64,000 nt of DNA from Acidaminococcaceae bacterium (GTDB lineage: Bacteria; Bacillota; Negativicutes; Acidaminococcales; Acidaminococcaceae). The notes beneath the pieces were generated by a model that saw nothing but the letters and a program-made list of their open reading frames with translations, was not told the DNA's origin and did no database searches. The DNA is taken from positions 49,286-113,285 of the forward strand of contig JAFQZL010000029.1 in the NCBI GenBank assembly GCA_017405945.1, read 5' to 3'. Of this stretch, positions 8,239 to 18,795 are shown piece after piece; the stretch's first letter is position 1; each line of letters begins with the position of its first letter. Position numbers and translations under genes: made by a program.

Positions 8239-9495
8239 TTGGCATTAAAACTTTGCCTGCACGGTGTGCGCATAGCCCATCCGGAAATCTTTACGGAAGA
8301 TGTGGCGAAGCTGTTGAAACTCACCGTAGAGCAGGGAAAACTGCGTGAAAAAAAATACGGAGAAAATCTCAGCGCCCGGTATCGCCGCAGCAGGCTGCGG
8401 GGCGGTTCGTTGCGGCCCTTTAAAGTACGGGTATCGGAAGGTATTTTGCTGGTGGATTCCCACCTTTCCGATTTATTCGATGTGGAGTTCAGCTACAGCG
8501 TCGGCAGCGAGAAACCGGTGCTGGCGGCGGTACAACAGCTGTTGTCAGGCGGCGATGAGTTCGTGGTGGCGGAACCGGACCTGAAACTGCGGCTGCAGGC
8601 TCTGGCAGGGAAGCCCTACCCCCGGGTGTCCGGTGACACCGGACGGCTGCAGGCCATGCATCAGTATCTGTACTGGCAGGTTCTCATCATCAACTGGTTC
8701 TGGCACCTGCTTTATCAGAATCCGGATAACAAGCTTCTGGTGCGCCAGCTGCGTGTAAAAATTCGGCGGCTGCGTTCCTGTCTGGTGTTTTTTAAGGACG
8801 GTCTGCCTGAGCCGGAGGTGTCAGGCTGGCAGACGTTTCTCCGGGAAGAAGCGGATTCCCTTTCCAATATGCGGGAGCTGGATGCGGCTATTCTGACCTG
8901 CAGGCGTCGTGAAGGCGCAGAGGAAGAAGGAGATTCGTCCGCTATGTTGCTTAATCTGTTTTTACAGTTGCGGCAGGATGAACAGGACAAATTCTTTTCC
9001 CATTCATTTTTGAACAGTCACACGGAAAAGCTTACAGAGTTTATGCTTTGGTTGAACCTGCTGCAGACGGGTGCATTTAAGGAATCGGGAAAAGAAAGCG
9101 CCCGGCATTATGTAGCGCGACGCCTGGATGCCTGGTGTGATAAAATGTTGGCCCTCAGTAAAAAGTATCCGGATTTTTCCGATATGGATGATCTCCACGA
9201 GATTCGTATCAAGGTGAAGCGGTTCCGGTATGTGACCCAGACCGTAGACCTGATGGAACTGCCGCTGGACCTGCTGCGGCAGCTGAAACAGCTGCAGGAT
9301 GTACTGGGGCTGCTTCATGACGATTACGTCAACGCCTATTGGGCGCGGGGTATTGCGCTGCAGCATCCGGGTGAGGAAGAACTGCAGAAACAGATACAGT
9401 CATTTTTAAGCTGGCAGAGCGCCCGCTCCGAATCGTTGCTTACGGTCGTTTCGGAAATGTGGGAGAATTTCATGCAGATGCTGAAAGAGAAGTGA
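8239..9495 (+). CDS. CHAD domain protein
   Basis: CHAD (conserved histidine alpha-helical domain) proteins bind polyphosphate through basic helices. The 418-residue protein has two alpha-helical halves. The first carries LRVKIRRLRSCLVFF near residue 171, and the second carries HEIRIKVKRFRYVTQ followed by LKQLQDVLGLLHDD near residues 320-360. The first 150 residues are divergent and were not matched to a CYTH domain. The best start is TTG at 8239, 2 nt after the dehydrogenase stop, with only a weak GGTGA ribosome site; a GTG at 8263 is an alternative. With ppk in the same region, a role on polyphosphate is likely. Confidence 0.88.
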   Translation: MALKLCLHGVRIAHPEIFTEDVAKLLKLTVEQGKLREKKYGENLSARYRRSRLRGGSLRPFKVRVSEGILLVDSHLSDLFDVEFSYSVGSEKPVLAAVQQLLSGGDEFVVAEPDLKLRLQALAGKPYPRVSGDTGRLQAMHQYLYWQVLIINWFWHLLYQNPDNKLLVRQLRVKIRRLRSCLVFFKDGLPEPEVSGWQTFLREEADSLSNMRELDAAILTCRRREGAEEEGDSSAMLLNLFLQLRQDEQDKFFSHSFLNSHTEKLTEFMLWLNLLQTGAFKESGKESARHYVARRLDAWCDKMLALSKKYPDFSDMDDLHEIRIKVKRFRYVTQTVDLMELPLDLLRQLKQLQDVLGLLHDDYVNAYWARGIALQHPGEEELQKQIQSFLSWQSARSESLLTVVSEMWENFMQMLKEK

Positions 9496-9574
9496 ACCGG
9501 GGACGGAAATCCGTTGCGCAGGGATATAAAACAGTTAAAATATAATAATATTGAGAATATAGTATAAAGATAAA

Positions 9575-9611
9575 TTGAAATAATTGGCGGAATCATGTAA
9601 AATAATATTAT
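9575..9611 (+). promoter_or_regulatory. Overlapping promoters for the 145-aa gene
   Basis: TTGAAA at 9575-9580 and TAAAAT at 9598-9603 are 17 nt apart. A second pair, TTGGCG at 9584-9589 and TATTAT at 9606-9611 with 16 nt spacing, overlaps it. Either would give a leader of about 130 nt before the start at 9744. The leader contains two copies of CCGGTGTGT but no clear riboswitch. Confidence 0.55.
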
Positions 9612-9743
9612 ATATATGCAAGTTTAAGATTCCATTATGAATATTCCGTATCCGGTGTGTGTGCCAGATTATGGGAACGCGGAGTCAATGAACCGGTGTG
9701 TAAAAGCGTCCGGATAATCAATAAGGCAGAGGAGGAAATGGAA

Positions 9744-10181
9744 ATGGCTGTTGTAAAAAAGGGCGAATTGCCAAGCGTGATCCACAATAACGAATGCTCC
9801 GAGGCAATTGTCAAATGGGGCAACGCAAACGGTTACCCGCTGGTCAAGGCAAAAATGTTTGACGCGATGGGGACTTATGTTGGCTTTTCCAAAACGTATT
9901 TTATCAGAGCGGACCGCCGACCGCCTATCCCGGGAGGCTGGGATCTCACTGTTGAAGAGTTTGAACCGGAGACCCGCATTATCCCGCTGAATACGGATAA
10001 AGAGGGCGTAGTTAACCGTTTTGTTTTAAAGATGGTAGAAGAGTTCGAAAAAGAAGGCCTGGAAATGAAACTGGCCGACAACTGGTATGATTCCTATGGC
10101 TATGCGCTGCGTGACCTGAGCGTAACCGGACATCCGCTGCTGATCAATAATTTTGAGGATATTATTGAAAACATGCGGTAA
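9744..10181 (+). CDS. Hypothetical protein, 145 aa
   Basis: This is a soluble acidic protein of unknown function, beginning MAVVKKGELPSVIHNNE. It has no signal peptide, membrane segment or recognisable catalytic motif. The ATG at 9744 is preferred to the one at 9738 because AGAGGAGG ends 9 nt upstream of the former and only 3 nt before the latter. It has its own promoter and terminator, so it is probably monocistronic. I do not recognise the family. Confidence 0.8.
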   Translation: MAVVKKGELPSVIHNNECSEAIVKWGNANGYPLVKAKMFDAMGTYVGFSKTYFIRADRRPPIPGGWDLTVEEFEPETRIIPLNTDKEGVVNRFVLKMVEEFEKEGLEMKLADNWYDSYGYALRDLSVTGHPLLINNFEDIIENMR

Positions 10182-10196
10182 TCGGGTATCGTTTTA

Positions 10197-10235
10197 AAAG
10201 CGCGGCTTATGAACAGCGGCGCTTTTATTTTTTAG
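10197..10235 (+). terminator. Terminator after the 145-aa gene
   Basis: The stem AAAAGCGC / GCGCTTTT is followed by ATTTTTT and sits 16 nt after the stop codon. Confidence 0.8.
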
Positions 10236-10302
10236 GGTTTTGTGGTACACTGTCCATAAATCATTTTCAGTTCCTAAATTTTGATTTTGAGGGGTTTTGA
10301 TT

Positions 10303-11847
10303 ATGGGTTCAAATCTGTTTTATATTGTGGCGACAATTGCCTTTTACCTGATTTTTGTGTTGCTGATCGGGTTCTATTACGCGAAGAAGAACGAATCGGC
10401 TTCTGATTTCTATCTGGGTGGCCGGCAGTTAGGGCCGCTGGTAACCGCCATGAGCGCGGAAGCTTCGGACATGTCCAGCTGGCTGCTGATGGGCCTGCCG
10501 GGAGTTGCCTATCTGTGCGGCTCGGCGGATGTGGCCTGGACCAGTATCGGTCTGGCAGTAGGCACGTACCTGAACTGGCTGTTTGTGGCTAAACGGCTGC
10601 GCATCTACACGCGCATTACGGACTCCTTTACACTGCCTCAGTTCTTTTCCGCACGGTTTCATGATGACCGTCATATCCTGACTGCTTTTGCGGCGGCAAT
10701 CATTGTTATCTTCTTTATTCCCTATACCGCTTCCGGCTTTGCGGCCTGCGGCAAGCTGTTCGGTACCCTGTTCGGGGCGGATTACATGACGGCCATGGTC
10801 ATTTCGGCTGTGGTTATTGTATCTTATACGGCGGCAGGCGGCTTTCTGGCAGCGTCCACCACGGACTTTGTGCAGAGTATCATCATGACATTCGCCCTGC
10901 TGTTCGTACTGCTTTATTCCACCTCAATGGTGGGCGGCATAGACGCAGTGCTGGATAATGCCAAAGCGCTGCCGGGGTATCTTTCCCTTACAGAAACTTA
11001 TTCGGTGAAAACCAACAGCGCGGCGCCTTACACTTTGCTGACCATCGTTTCTACCATGGCCTGGGGTCTCGGCTATTTTGGCATGCCTCACATCCTGCTC
11101 CGTTTTATGGCCATTGAAGACGAGAATAAACTGGCCGTGTCCCGCCGGGTCGCTTCTGTCTGGGTCGTCATCGCCATGTTCATAGCCATTGCCATCGGTA
11201 TCGTAGGCAAGACCATGACCGGTGCGGGCCTGGTGAAGAACCTGACGGACGCCAATACGGAAACCATCATTATCCAGATCGCCAATACCATCGCGGAACA
11301 CGGGGCGCTGATGGCTATCGGGGCGGGCCTGGTTCTGGCAGGCATTCTGGCCAGCACCATGTCTACAGCAGATTCACAGCTGCTGGCGGCGGCTTCCAGC
11401 GTAAGCCAGGATATTATGCAGGGAACCATGCGGGCCAATTCGGAAAAAAAGGCCCTGAGTAAGAAACAGAGCATGTTCGCGGCCCGGATCACGGTTATCG
11501 TTATCGCGATTCTGGCGGTTATTATCGCCCGGGATCCCGGCAGTTATGTGTTCAAAATCGTGGCGTTCTCCTGGGCTGGCTTCGGCGCGTCCTTCGGACC
11601 GCTGGTATTGGCTGCCCTGTTCTGGAAGCGGACCACTTTTGAAGGGGCGTTGTCCGGTATGGTGGCCGGCGGCGTCATGATTTTCGTCTGGAAGTTCCTG
11701 GTTGCGCCCATGGGCGGCATATGGGGGATTTACGAACTGCTTCCGGCATTTTTGGTGAGCCTGGTAGTTCTGGTCGGGGTCAGCCTGATAACTACCCCGG
11801 ACGAAGAGGTCATGAAAGAGTTTGAAGAGATGGAACGTTCCCTGTAA
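10303..11847 (+). CDS. putP: Sodium/proline symporter (SSS family)
   Basis: This is a Na+-coupled uptake permease of the inner membrane, of 514 residues compared with 502 for E. coli PutP. The N-terminal signature SDFYLGGRQLGPLVTAMS and the ASDMSSWLLMGLPG stretch are typical of PutP Na+ and proline binding regions. SVSQDIM and STADSQLLAAAS near residue 355 match the TM8-9 sodium site region. About 13 hydrophobic segments are visible. The ATG at 10303 has GAGGGG 8 nt upstream. Proline is the most likely substrate, but other SSS substrates cannot be excluded from sequence alone. Confidence 0.92.
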   Translation: MGSNLFYIVATIAFYLIFVLLIGFYYAKKNESASDFYLGGRQLGPLVTAMSAEASDMSSWLLMGLPGVAYLCGSADVAWTSIGLAVGTYLNWLFVAKRLRIYTRITDSFTLPQFFSARFHDDRHILTAFAAAIIVIFFIPYTASGFAACGKLFGTLFGADYMTAMVISAVVIVSYTAAGGFLAASTTDFVQSIIMTFALLFVLLYSTSMVGGIDAVLDNAKALPGYLSLTETYSVKTNSAAPYTLLTIVSTMAWGLGYFGMPHILLRFMAIEDENKLAVSRRVASVWVVIAMFIAIAIGIVGKTMTGAGLVKNLTDANTETIIIQIANTIAEHGALMAIGAGLVLAGILASTMSTADSQLLAAASSVSQDIMQGTMRANSEKKALSKKQSMFAARITVIVIAILAVIIARDPGSYVFKIVAFSWAGFGASFGPLVLAALFWKRTTFEGALSGMVAGGVMIFVWKFLVAPMGGIWGIYELLPAFLVSLVVLVGVSLITTPDEEVMKEFEEMERSL

Positions 11848-11881
11848 TTAGTGTACTTGTCAGTGCGTTATTAAAGAATTG

Positions 11882-11930
11882 AAACTGTCATCGGGTCATG
11901 ACGTTTGCGCATGGCCCGTGGCAGTTTTTA
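11882..11930 (+). terminator. Terminator after putP
   Basis: The outer stem AAACTG / CAGTTT and inner stem CGGGTCATG / CATGGCCCG (one G-U pair) are followed by TTTT. It lies 34 nt after the stop of the symporter gene. Confidence 0.75.
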
Positions 11931-11953
11931 CTATAACCGGTTCCGGAGGCTGC

Positions 11954-12370
11954 ATGCAAAAAGCAAAGATCACGGTGTCTGGCGTTTCCCGTAACAGCGA
12001 GGGAGTATCCCGGCTGGAAACGGTAAACACCGGGACCTTTACAGAAAAAAACGGATACTGTTATGCCCGGTACGAAGAGACGGAAGCTTCCGGTATGTCC
12101 GGCACGACAACGACGGTGAAATGGAACAGCTCGCAGGTTTCCCTGATCCGTCACGGCGCCTATGAAATGCAGCAGGAGTTTGCGGAAGGCGGCACGTATG
12201 CCGGCGATTACCGGACGCCTTACCTGATGATTCCGCTGGAGACGAAAACAAAAAAAGTACGTATCAAAAAGCTGCCCTATGGCTGGAAGATTCAGCTGGA
12301 ATACGATCTTGCGTATGGGGCGACGGATATGAACCGGATCATGACGACGATAATTGTTGATTTGCGATAG
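11954..12370 (+). CDS. DUF1934 (YwiB-like) protein
   Basis: The 138-residue protein has the expected DUF1934 size and composition, beta-rich with the pattern TVKWNSSQVSLIRHGAYEM in the centre and a YDLAYG-like C-terminal strand. DUF1934 proteins form a lipocalin-like or calycin-like barrel of unknown function. In B. subtilis, ywiB lies next to argS, and here argS follows after 19 nt, which supports the call. GGAGG precedes the ATG at 11954. The start lies inside the downstream flank of the putP terminator, so its promoter is close or transcription reads through. Confidence 0.85.
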   Translation: MQKAKITVSGVSRNSEGVSRLETVNTGTFTEKNGYCYARYEETEASGMSGTTTTVKWNSSQVSLIRHGAYEMQQEFAEGGTYAGDYRTPYLMIPLETKTKKVRIKKLPYGWKIQLEYDLAYGATDMNRIMTTIIVDLR

Positions 12371-12389
12371 AAACTGGAGGATAAAAAGC

Positions 12390-14048
12390 GTGGATATTAA
12401 AACAGTATTAACTGACGCGATTATAAAAACTGCGAAAAATGCCATTGCTGCCGGCGTGGTAAAAGACGGAACGCTGCCGGAGGTGCAGCTGACGGTTCCA
12501 CCGAAAAAGGAGTTCGGCGATTTCGCCAGCAATTTTGCCATGCAGTCTGCCAGAGCCTTACGTTGCAATCCCCGGGTGCTGGCCCAGTACATCGTGGAAA
12601 ATCTGGACTGCCCCTATGTGAAGAAAGCGGAAATTGCCGGACCCGGATTTATCAATTTTTATCTGAACCCGGACTGGGTGTACGACATGCTGGCCCGGAT
12701 CGTGGAAGCAGGGGAGAATTACGGCAATCTGCCTAAAGCGTCTGATGAAAAGATCCAGCTGGAATATGTCAGCGCCAACCCTACCGGCCCGCTGCATGTG
12801 GGACACGGACGGGGCGCGGCGGTAGGCAGTGCTCTGGGCAATCTGCTGAAGGCGGCAGGGTATGACGTGGAGCAGGAATATTATATCAACGATGCCGGCA
12901 ACCAGATGAACAACCTGGCCCGCTCTGTCAACGCCCGGTATCTGGAACTGCTGGGAAAAGAAATTGAATTCCCCGAGGACGGATACCACGGTCACGACAT
13001 TATCGATACGGCGCAGCGTATCATCAACAAGTACGGCGACCGTTTCCTGCAGATGAAGGAAGCAGAACGGCTGGAAGAGTTCAAGACCATCGCCTATCAG
13101 GAAAAACTGGCGGCGCTGAAGGAAGATCTGGAACGTTTCAACGTTCGCTTTGATGTATGGTTCAGCGAAAAGACCCTGCACGAAGCAAATAAAATCAAAG
13201 AAGCCTGTGACACACTGCTGGAAAAGGGTTACATGTATGAACAGGACGGGGCCCTGTGGCTGAAGTCTACCGCATTCGGCGACGACAAGGACCGGGTGGT
13301 AATCCGGGATAATGGCGTTCCTACTTACTTTGCGGCGGATATCGCTTACCATGCCAATAAATTCGGCCGGGGTTTTGACCGGGTCATCAATCTATGGGGC
13401 GCGGATCATCACGGGTACATTGCCCGGATGAAGGCGGCCATGCAGTGCATGGGTTATCAGCCGGAACAGCTGGAAATTTTGATTCTTCAGATGGTCCGTT
13501 TGCTGCGGGACGGGCAGGAAGTGAAAATGTCCAAGCGGACCGGCCAGAGTGTGACCCTGAACGAACTGATTGATGAAGTAGGAACAGACGCAGCCCGGTT
13601 CTTCTTTGTGATGCGTTCCATCGACAGCCAGCTGGACTTCGATCTGGACCTGGCTAAGAAAAAATCCAACGATAACCCCGTGTTCTATGTGCAGTATGCC
13701 CATGCCCGGATCTGCAGCATTATGCGGCAGGTGGCGGAAGCCGGTATCGAGGTGCAGGGGAAGGGTGATTACAAACTGTTGACGGAACCGGTGGAAGTGG
13801 ACCTGATTAAAAAACTGGGTGAATATCCGGAGATGCTGGCAACGGCGGCAAAGGAACGGGCGGTGCAACAGGTGGCCCACTATGTGTACGACCTGGCGGG
13901 ACTGTTCCATTCCGCATATAACCAGTGCCGCATTCTGGGCGTCAATGAGGATCTGCAGCAGGCGCGGCTGGCCATGGTCATTGCAGTGGGACATGTAGTA
14001 CGGCATGCACTGTCCATTTTGGGCGTATCCGCTCCGGAAAAAATGTAA
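12390..14048 (+). CDS. argS: Arginyl-tRNA synthetase
   Basis: This class I aminoacyl-tRNA synthetase charges tRNA-Arg. The 552-residue protein has an N-terminal Add-1 domain and the HIGH motif as HVGH at 136-139 (PTGPLHVGHGRG). The KMSKS-type loop KMSK at 379-382 is present, unlike in many ArgRS proteins, which lack it. An anticodon-binding DALR helical domain at the end finishes ...SAPEKM. The GTG at 12390 is chosen because ACTGGAGG lies 9 nt upstream; an in-frame ATG at 12354 would overlap the DUF1934 gene and lacks a site. It is cotranscribed with the DUF1934 gene. Confidence 0.97.
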   Translation: MDIKTVLTDAIIKTAKNAIAAGVVKDGTLPEVQLTVPPKKEFGDFASNFAMQSARALRCNPRVLAQYIVENLDCPYVKKAEIAGPGFINFYLNPDWVYDMLARIVEAGENYGNLPKASDEKIQLEYVSANPTGPLHVGHGRGAAVGSALGNLLKAAGYDVEQEYYINDAGNQMNNLARSVNARYLELLGKEIEFPEDGYHGHDIIDTAQRIINKYGDRFLQMKEAERLEEFKTIAYQEKLAALKEDLERFNVRFDVWFSEKTLHEANKIKEACDTLLEKGYMYEQDGALWLKSTAFGDDKDRVVIRDNGVPTYFAADIAYHANKFGRGFDRVINLWGADHHGYIARMKAAMQCMGYQPEQLEILILQMVRLLRDGQEVKMSKRTGQSVTLNELIDEVGTDAARFFFVMRSIDSQLDFDLDLAKKKSNDNPVFYVQYAHARICSIMRQVAEAGIEVQGKGDYKLLTEPVEVDLIKKLGEYPEMLATAAKERAVQQVAHYVYDLAGLFHSAYNQCRILGVNEDLQQARLAMVIAVGHVVRHALSILGVSAPEKM

Positions 14049-14105
14049 CATACTGCAGGAAATTCGTGCACATTTCACAGATTTTGCAAGCCTTAAAATT
14101 TTGAC

Positions 14106-14134
14106 TTGAGTTTCCCTGGTTTTATTTTTATAAT
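14106..14134 (+). promoter_or_regulatory. Promoter for pyrG
   Basis: TTGAGT at 14106-14111 and TATAAT at 14129-14134 are 17 nt apart. The predicted leader is about 150 nt. The 241-nt gap to argS contains nothing else that I can support. Confidence 0.6.
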
Positions 14135-14136
14135 AA

Positions 14137-15906
<1,770 letters not shown>

Positions 15907-15915
15907 GTGGAATGT

Positions 15916-15955
15916 ACCCTCACTCTGAACACGATTTAGAGTGAGGGTGTTTTTT
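15916..15955 (+). terminator. Terminator after pyrG
   Basis: The 11-bp perfect stem ACCCTCACTCT / AGAGTGAGGGT has an 11-nt loop and is followed by GTTTTTT. Confidence 0.92.
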
Positions 15956-15985
15956 ACGGATTCTGAAGTTGGAGTATATTTGTAT

Positions 15986-16015
15986 TTGGAACTAATGATT
16001 GTAATATGATAAAAT
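15986..16015 (+). promoter_or_regulatory. Promoter for the P1 peptidase gene
   Basis: TTGGAA at 15986-15991 and TAAAAT at 16010-16015 are 18 nt apart, giving an 80-nt leader. It may also serve the downstream preA-like gene. Confidence 0.5.
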
Positions 16016-16096
16016 TATGACAACATTCTTATAGGGAATGGTGAAGCAGAGCAAGACGCCGATAATTATGCGGTAAGGCTGTGACAGGGGGGTTCC

Positions 16097-17185
16097 ATGC
16101 GGATAAGAATCGTTTTACGTCACGCTGTCCATATGCTGGCAGCATTTGCACTTATGGCCTGTGGGAGTACAGTCCGGGCGATCGAAAAAGGTAGCGGAGT
16201 ACGGGAAATTCCTTTTTCTTCGATAGAAGGGGTACAGATCGGTAACGCCCAGGATGACGTGGCCAAAACCGGCGTGACCGTACTTTGTTTCCCGGCAGGA
16301 GCAAAGACCGGGGTAGATATCAGCGGCGGCGGTCCGGCGTCCCGGGAGACTCCCGTGTTAGACCCCGCGAAAGAAAATATTGGAATCCATGCCATCGTTC
16401 TTTCCGGCGGCAGTGCTTACGGGCTGGCGGCCGCTGACGGTGTTATGCAATGTCTGGAAGAGCATGATATCGGTTTTGATACCGGCTTCGCACGGGTTCC
16501 GCTGGTGGTACAAAGCTGTATTTTTGATCTTTCCTATGGTAACGCCAAGGTGCGCCCGGATAAAAAAATGGGATACGATGCCTGTCTGGACGCCCTGAAC
16601 AAAGGCAGGGCGGTCAGCGGCTCCGCAGGCGCCGGTACCGGCGCGACGGTAGGCAAACTGTGCGGTATGGGGCAGTCCATGAAATCGGGCATCGGCTACC
16701 ACGCAGTGCAAATCGGGGATCTGAAGATGGGCGCTGTGGTGGTTTTAAATGCGCTGGGAGATGTATATTCTGTTGAAACCGGGCAAAAGATAGCCGGCCT
16801 TATGGACCGGGAACGTACCTCATTTATGGACAGCGTTGCCGAGCTGTACCGCATTTCACAGCCATCGGATTTATTTAACCGGACCAACACTACGATTGGA
16901 GCCATTGTTACTAACGGGAACTTTGGTAAAGCGGAACTGACGATGATTGCCGGCCAGACAAGAAACGCATATGCCCGCACGATTAAACCGGTGGGAACCC
17001 TGGCCGATGGGGACACCGTATACGCCGTATCCTGTGGCAAGCCGGTGCAGGCAGATGTTAACATGGCGGGAACGCTGGCGGCGGAGGTCATGGCCAAAGC
17101 GATAGAAAAAGCGATCATTGCATCCAGGATGGAAGATAAGGAATATCTTTCCCATTGTCTGGGCCTGCCTGCAAAGAATAAATGA
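16097..17185 (+). CDS. Exported P1-family (DmpA-type) peptidase
   Basis: Peptidase family P1 members are self-cleaving N-terminal nucleophile aminopeptidases/esterases related to DmpA. The 362-residue protein has the family's SGGGPASRET segment near residue 75, the SGGSAYGLAAADGV segment near residue 100 and GAGTGATVGK near residue 175. The segment TNTTIGAIVTNG follows; Thr265 after Asn264 is the likely autocleavage site and nucleophile, by analogy with Gly-Ser in DmpA. Residues 1-28 form a signal peptide. LMAC at the end of the hydrophobic core resembles a lipobox, but a signal peptidase I site after VRA is equally possible. The protein is therefore probably periplasmic or lipid-anchored. 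The ATG has AGGGGGG upstream. The preA-like gene follows 38 nt later. Confidence 0.88.
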   Translation: MRIRIVLRHAVHMLAAFALMACGSTVRAIEKGSGVREIPFSSIEGVQIGNAQDDVAKTGVTVLCFPAGAKTGVDISGGGPASRETPVLDPAKENIGIHAIVLSGGSAYGLAAADGVMQCLEEHDIGFDTGFARVPLVVQSCIFDLSYGNAKVRPDKKMGYDACLDALNKGRAVSGSAGAGTGATVGKLCGMGQSMKSGIGYHAVQIGDLKMGAVVVLNALGDVYSVETGQKIAGLMDRERTSFMDSVAELYRISQPSDLFNRTNTTIGAIVTNGNFGKAELTMIAGQTRNAYARTIKPVGTLADGDTVYAVSCGKPVQADVNMAGTLAAEVMAKAIEKAIIASRMEDKEYLSHCLGLPAKNK

Positions 17186-17223
17186 AGGTGTAACAGGATT
17201 TTGAAATTTATGGGGGGAATATT

Positions 17224-18726
17224 GTGAAGAAACAGCAAGTCATACGAATCAAAGAAGAGGCCGGTCGCTGCCTGCTCTGTCATGAGCCGGCATGCAGCGG
17301 GGCCTGTCCCCATGGGATTGATATCGGTCGTATTGTGCGGGCGCTGAATTTTGAGAACCGGGTGGGAGCCCGGCGGCGCCTGCCTGCCGTCCATTATTGT
17401 GAAAACTGCGATGCACCCTGTGTACAGGTCTGCCGTCGCGGTAAAATGGATGTACCGGTACGGATTAAAGACCTGTTCTGTGATTTGTATGCCCTGCATG
17501 TGGACGTACCTGAAAACGGAGTTGATTTATCCATCGACTTTTGCGGCGTCCATTGTGAGAATCCGTTCTTTTTGTCCTCTTCCGTAGTAGGAAGTAATTA
17601 TGATATGGTGGCCAAGGCGCTGACCATGGGCTGGGGAGGCGTCTGTTTTAAAACGATTTCCTTTCTGGACATCAGGGAAGCTTCTCCGCGCTTTGCAGCA
17701 TTGGCCAAAGAAGGGCGCTCTTTTGTGGGATTTAAGAATATCGAACAGCTTTCCGACCATACCTATGAGGAGAATCTTGAATTTTTGCGGAGACTTAAAC
17801 GGGATTTTCCGGGTAAGGTACTCATTGCGTCCATCATGGGGCGCAACGAAGAAGAGTGGACCCGCCTTGCCCGTGATATGGAAGCGGCGGGCGCGGATAT
17901 GGTTGAGTGTAACTTTTCCTGCCCCCAGATGGTCGGGGAAGGATTGGGCGCGGAAATTGGTGAAAACCCGGAACTGGTGGCCAGTTATACAGCAGCGGTG
18001 CGAAAAGGCACCAGGCTGCCCGTATTGGCAAAGATGACGCCAAACATCAATCATATGGAAATTCCGGCAAAGGCTGCTGTAGCTGCAGGGGCGGACGGTA
18101 TTGCGGCAATCAATACAATCCGCAGTATTATGAATATTGATTTGGATACCTTTTTGTCAGAGCCCGGGGTAAACGGGCAGAGTATTGAAGGCGGATATTC
18201 GGGTAAAGCAGTGAAACCCATTGCTCTCCGTTTTATTAATGAGATGCGGAAAGATTCTGCACTGGCAGAAGTTCCCATCAGTGGAATGGGCGGCATTGAA
18301 AACTGGCGGGACGCCATGGAGTTCTTGCTCATGGGCTGTGGAAACATCCAGGTTACAACGGCTGTGATGCAGTACGGTTATCGCATCATTGATGATTTGA
18401 AGGAAGGCCTCAGCGATTACCTTGCACTTCGTGGTTTTACTCATGTGCAGGATATTGTTGGCCGGGCACTGACCTATGTTGTATCGGCAGAGGATTTAGA
18501 CCGAAACAGTATCCAGTATCCGCGCTTTGTGCGTAACGATTGCATTGGATGCGGACGTTGTTATCTTTCCTGTTACGACGGCGGTCATCAGGCAATCCGG
18601 CTGGATTCAGAGGACAAGCCCGTGCTGGACGTGAATAAATGCGTAGGCTGTCATTTATGTCTATTGGTGTGTCCCGTGCAGGCTATAGAACCTGGGAAAC
18701 GGGTGCAGCGTGGTATCGCTGGATGA
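17224..18726 (+). CDS. PreA-like dihydropyrimidine dehydrogenase with N-terminal Fe-S domain
   Basis: Relatives reduce uracil or thymine to dihydropyrimidines with FMN in a TIM barrel. This 500-residue protein has three parts. Residues 1-75 carry two Cys sets (16, 19, 24, 28 and 59, 62, 66, 70), the N-terminal double [4Fe-4S] fold seen in PreT/GltD. Residues about 105-400 form the FMN barrel with the NFSCP motif at Cys233 and the AKMTPNI and SGMGGI phosphate-site regions. The C terminus has two ferredoxin clusters (Cys440, 443, 446, 450 and Cys473, 476, 479, 483). E. coli PreA lacks the first part, and its FAD/NADPH subunit PreT is not encoded nearby. By hand alignment the position of mammalian catalytic Cys671 is Ile245. 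The start is GTG after a G-rich ribosome site. Confidence 0.88.
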   Translation: MKKQQVIRIKEEAGRCLLCHEPACSGACPHGIDIGRIVRALNFENRVGARRRLPAVHYCENCDAPCVQVCRRGKMDVPVRIKDLFCDLYALHVDVPENGVDLSIDFCGVHCENPFFLSSSVVGSNYDMVAKALTMGWGGVCFKTISFLDIREASPRFAALAKEGRSFVGFKNIEQLSDHTYEENLEFLRRLKRDFPGKVLIASIMGRNEEEWTRLARDMEAAGADMVECNFSCPQMVGEGLGAEIGENPELVASYTAAVRKGTRLPVLAKMTPNINHMEIPAKAAVAAGADGIAAINTIRSIMNIDLDTFLSEPGVNGQSIEGGYSGKAVKPIALRFINEMRKDSALAEVPISGMGGIENWRDAMEFLLMGCGNIQVTTAVMQYGYRIIDDLKEGLSDYLALRGFTHVQDIVGRALTYVVSAEDLDRNSIQYPRFVRNDCIGCGRCYLSCYDGGHQAIRLDSEDKPVLDVNKCVGCHLCLLVCPVQAIEPGKRVQRGIAG

Positions 18727-18762
18727 TGACTTTATAACAACGTAATACAATGCAGAACTTTT

Positions 18763-18795
18763 GCCTGCTCCCGTGACAGGGTGCAGGCGTTTTTT
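18763..18795 (+). terminator. Terminator after the preA-like gene
   Basis: The stem GCCTGC / GCAGGC is extended inside by CCC / GGG and followed by GTTTTTT. It starts 36 nt after the stop. Confidence 0.85.
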
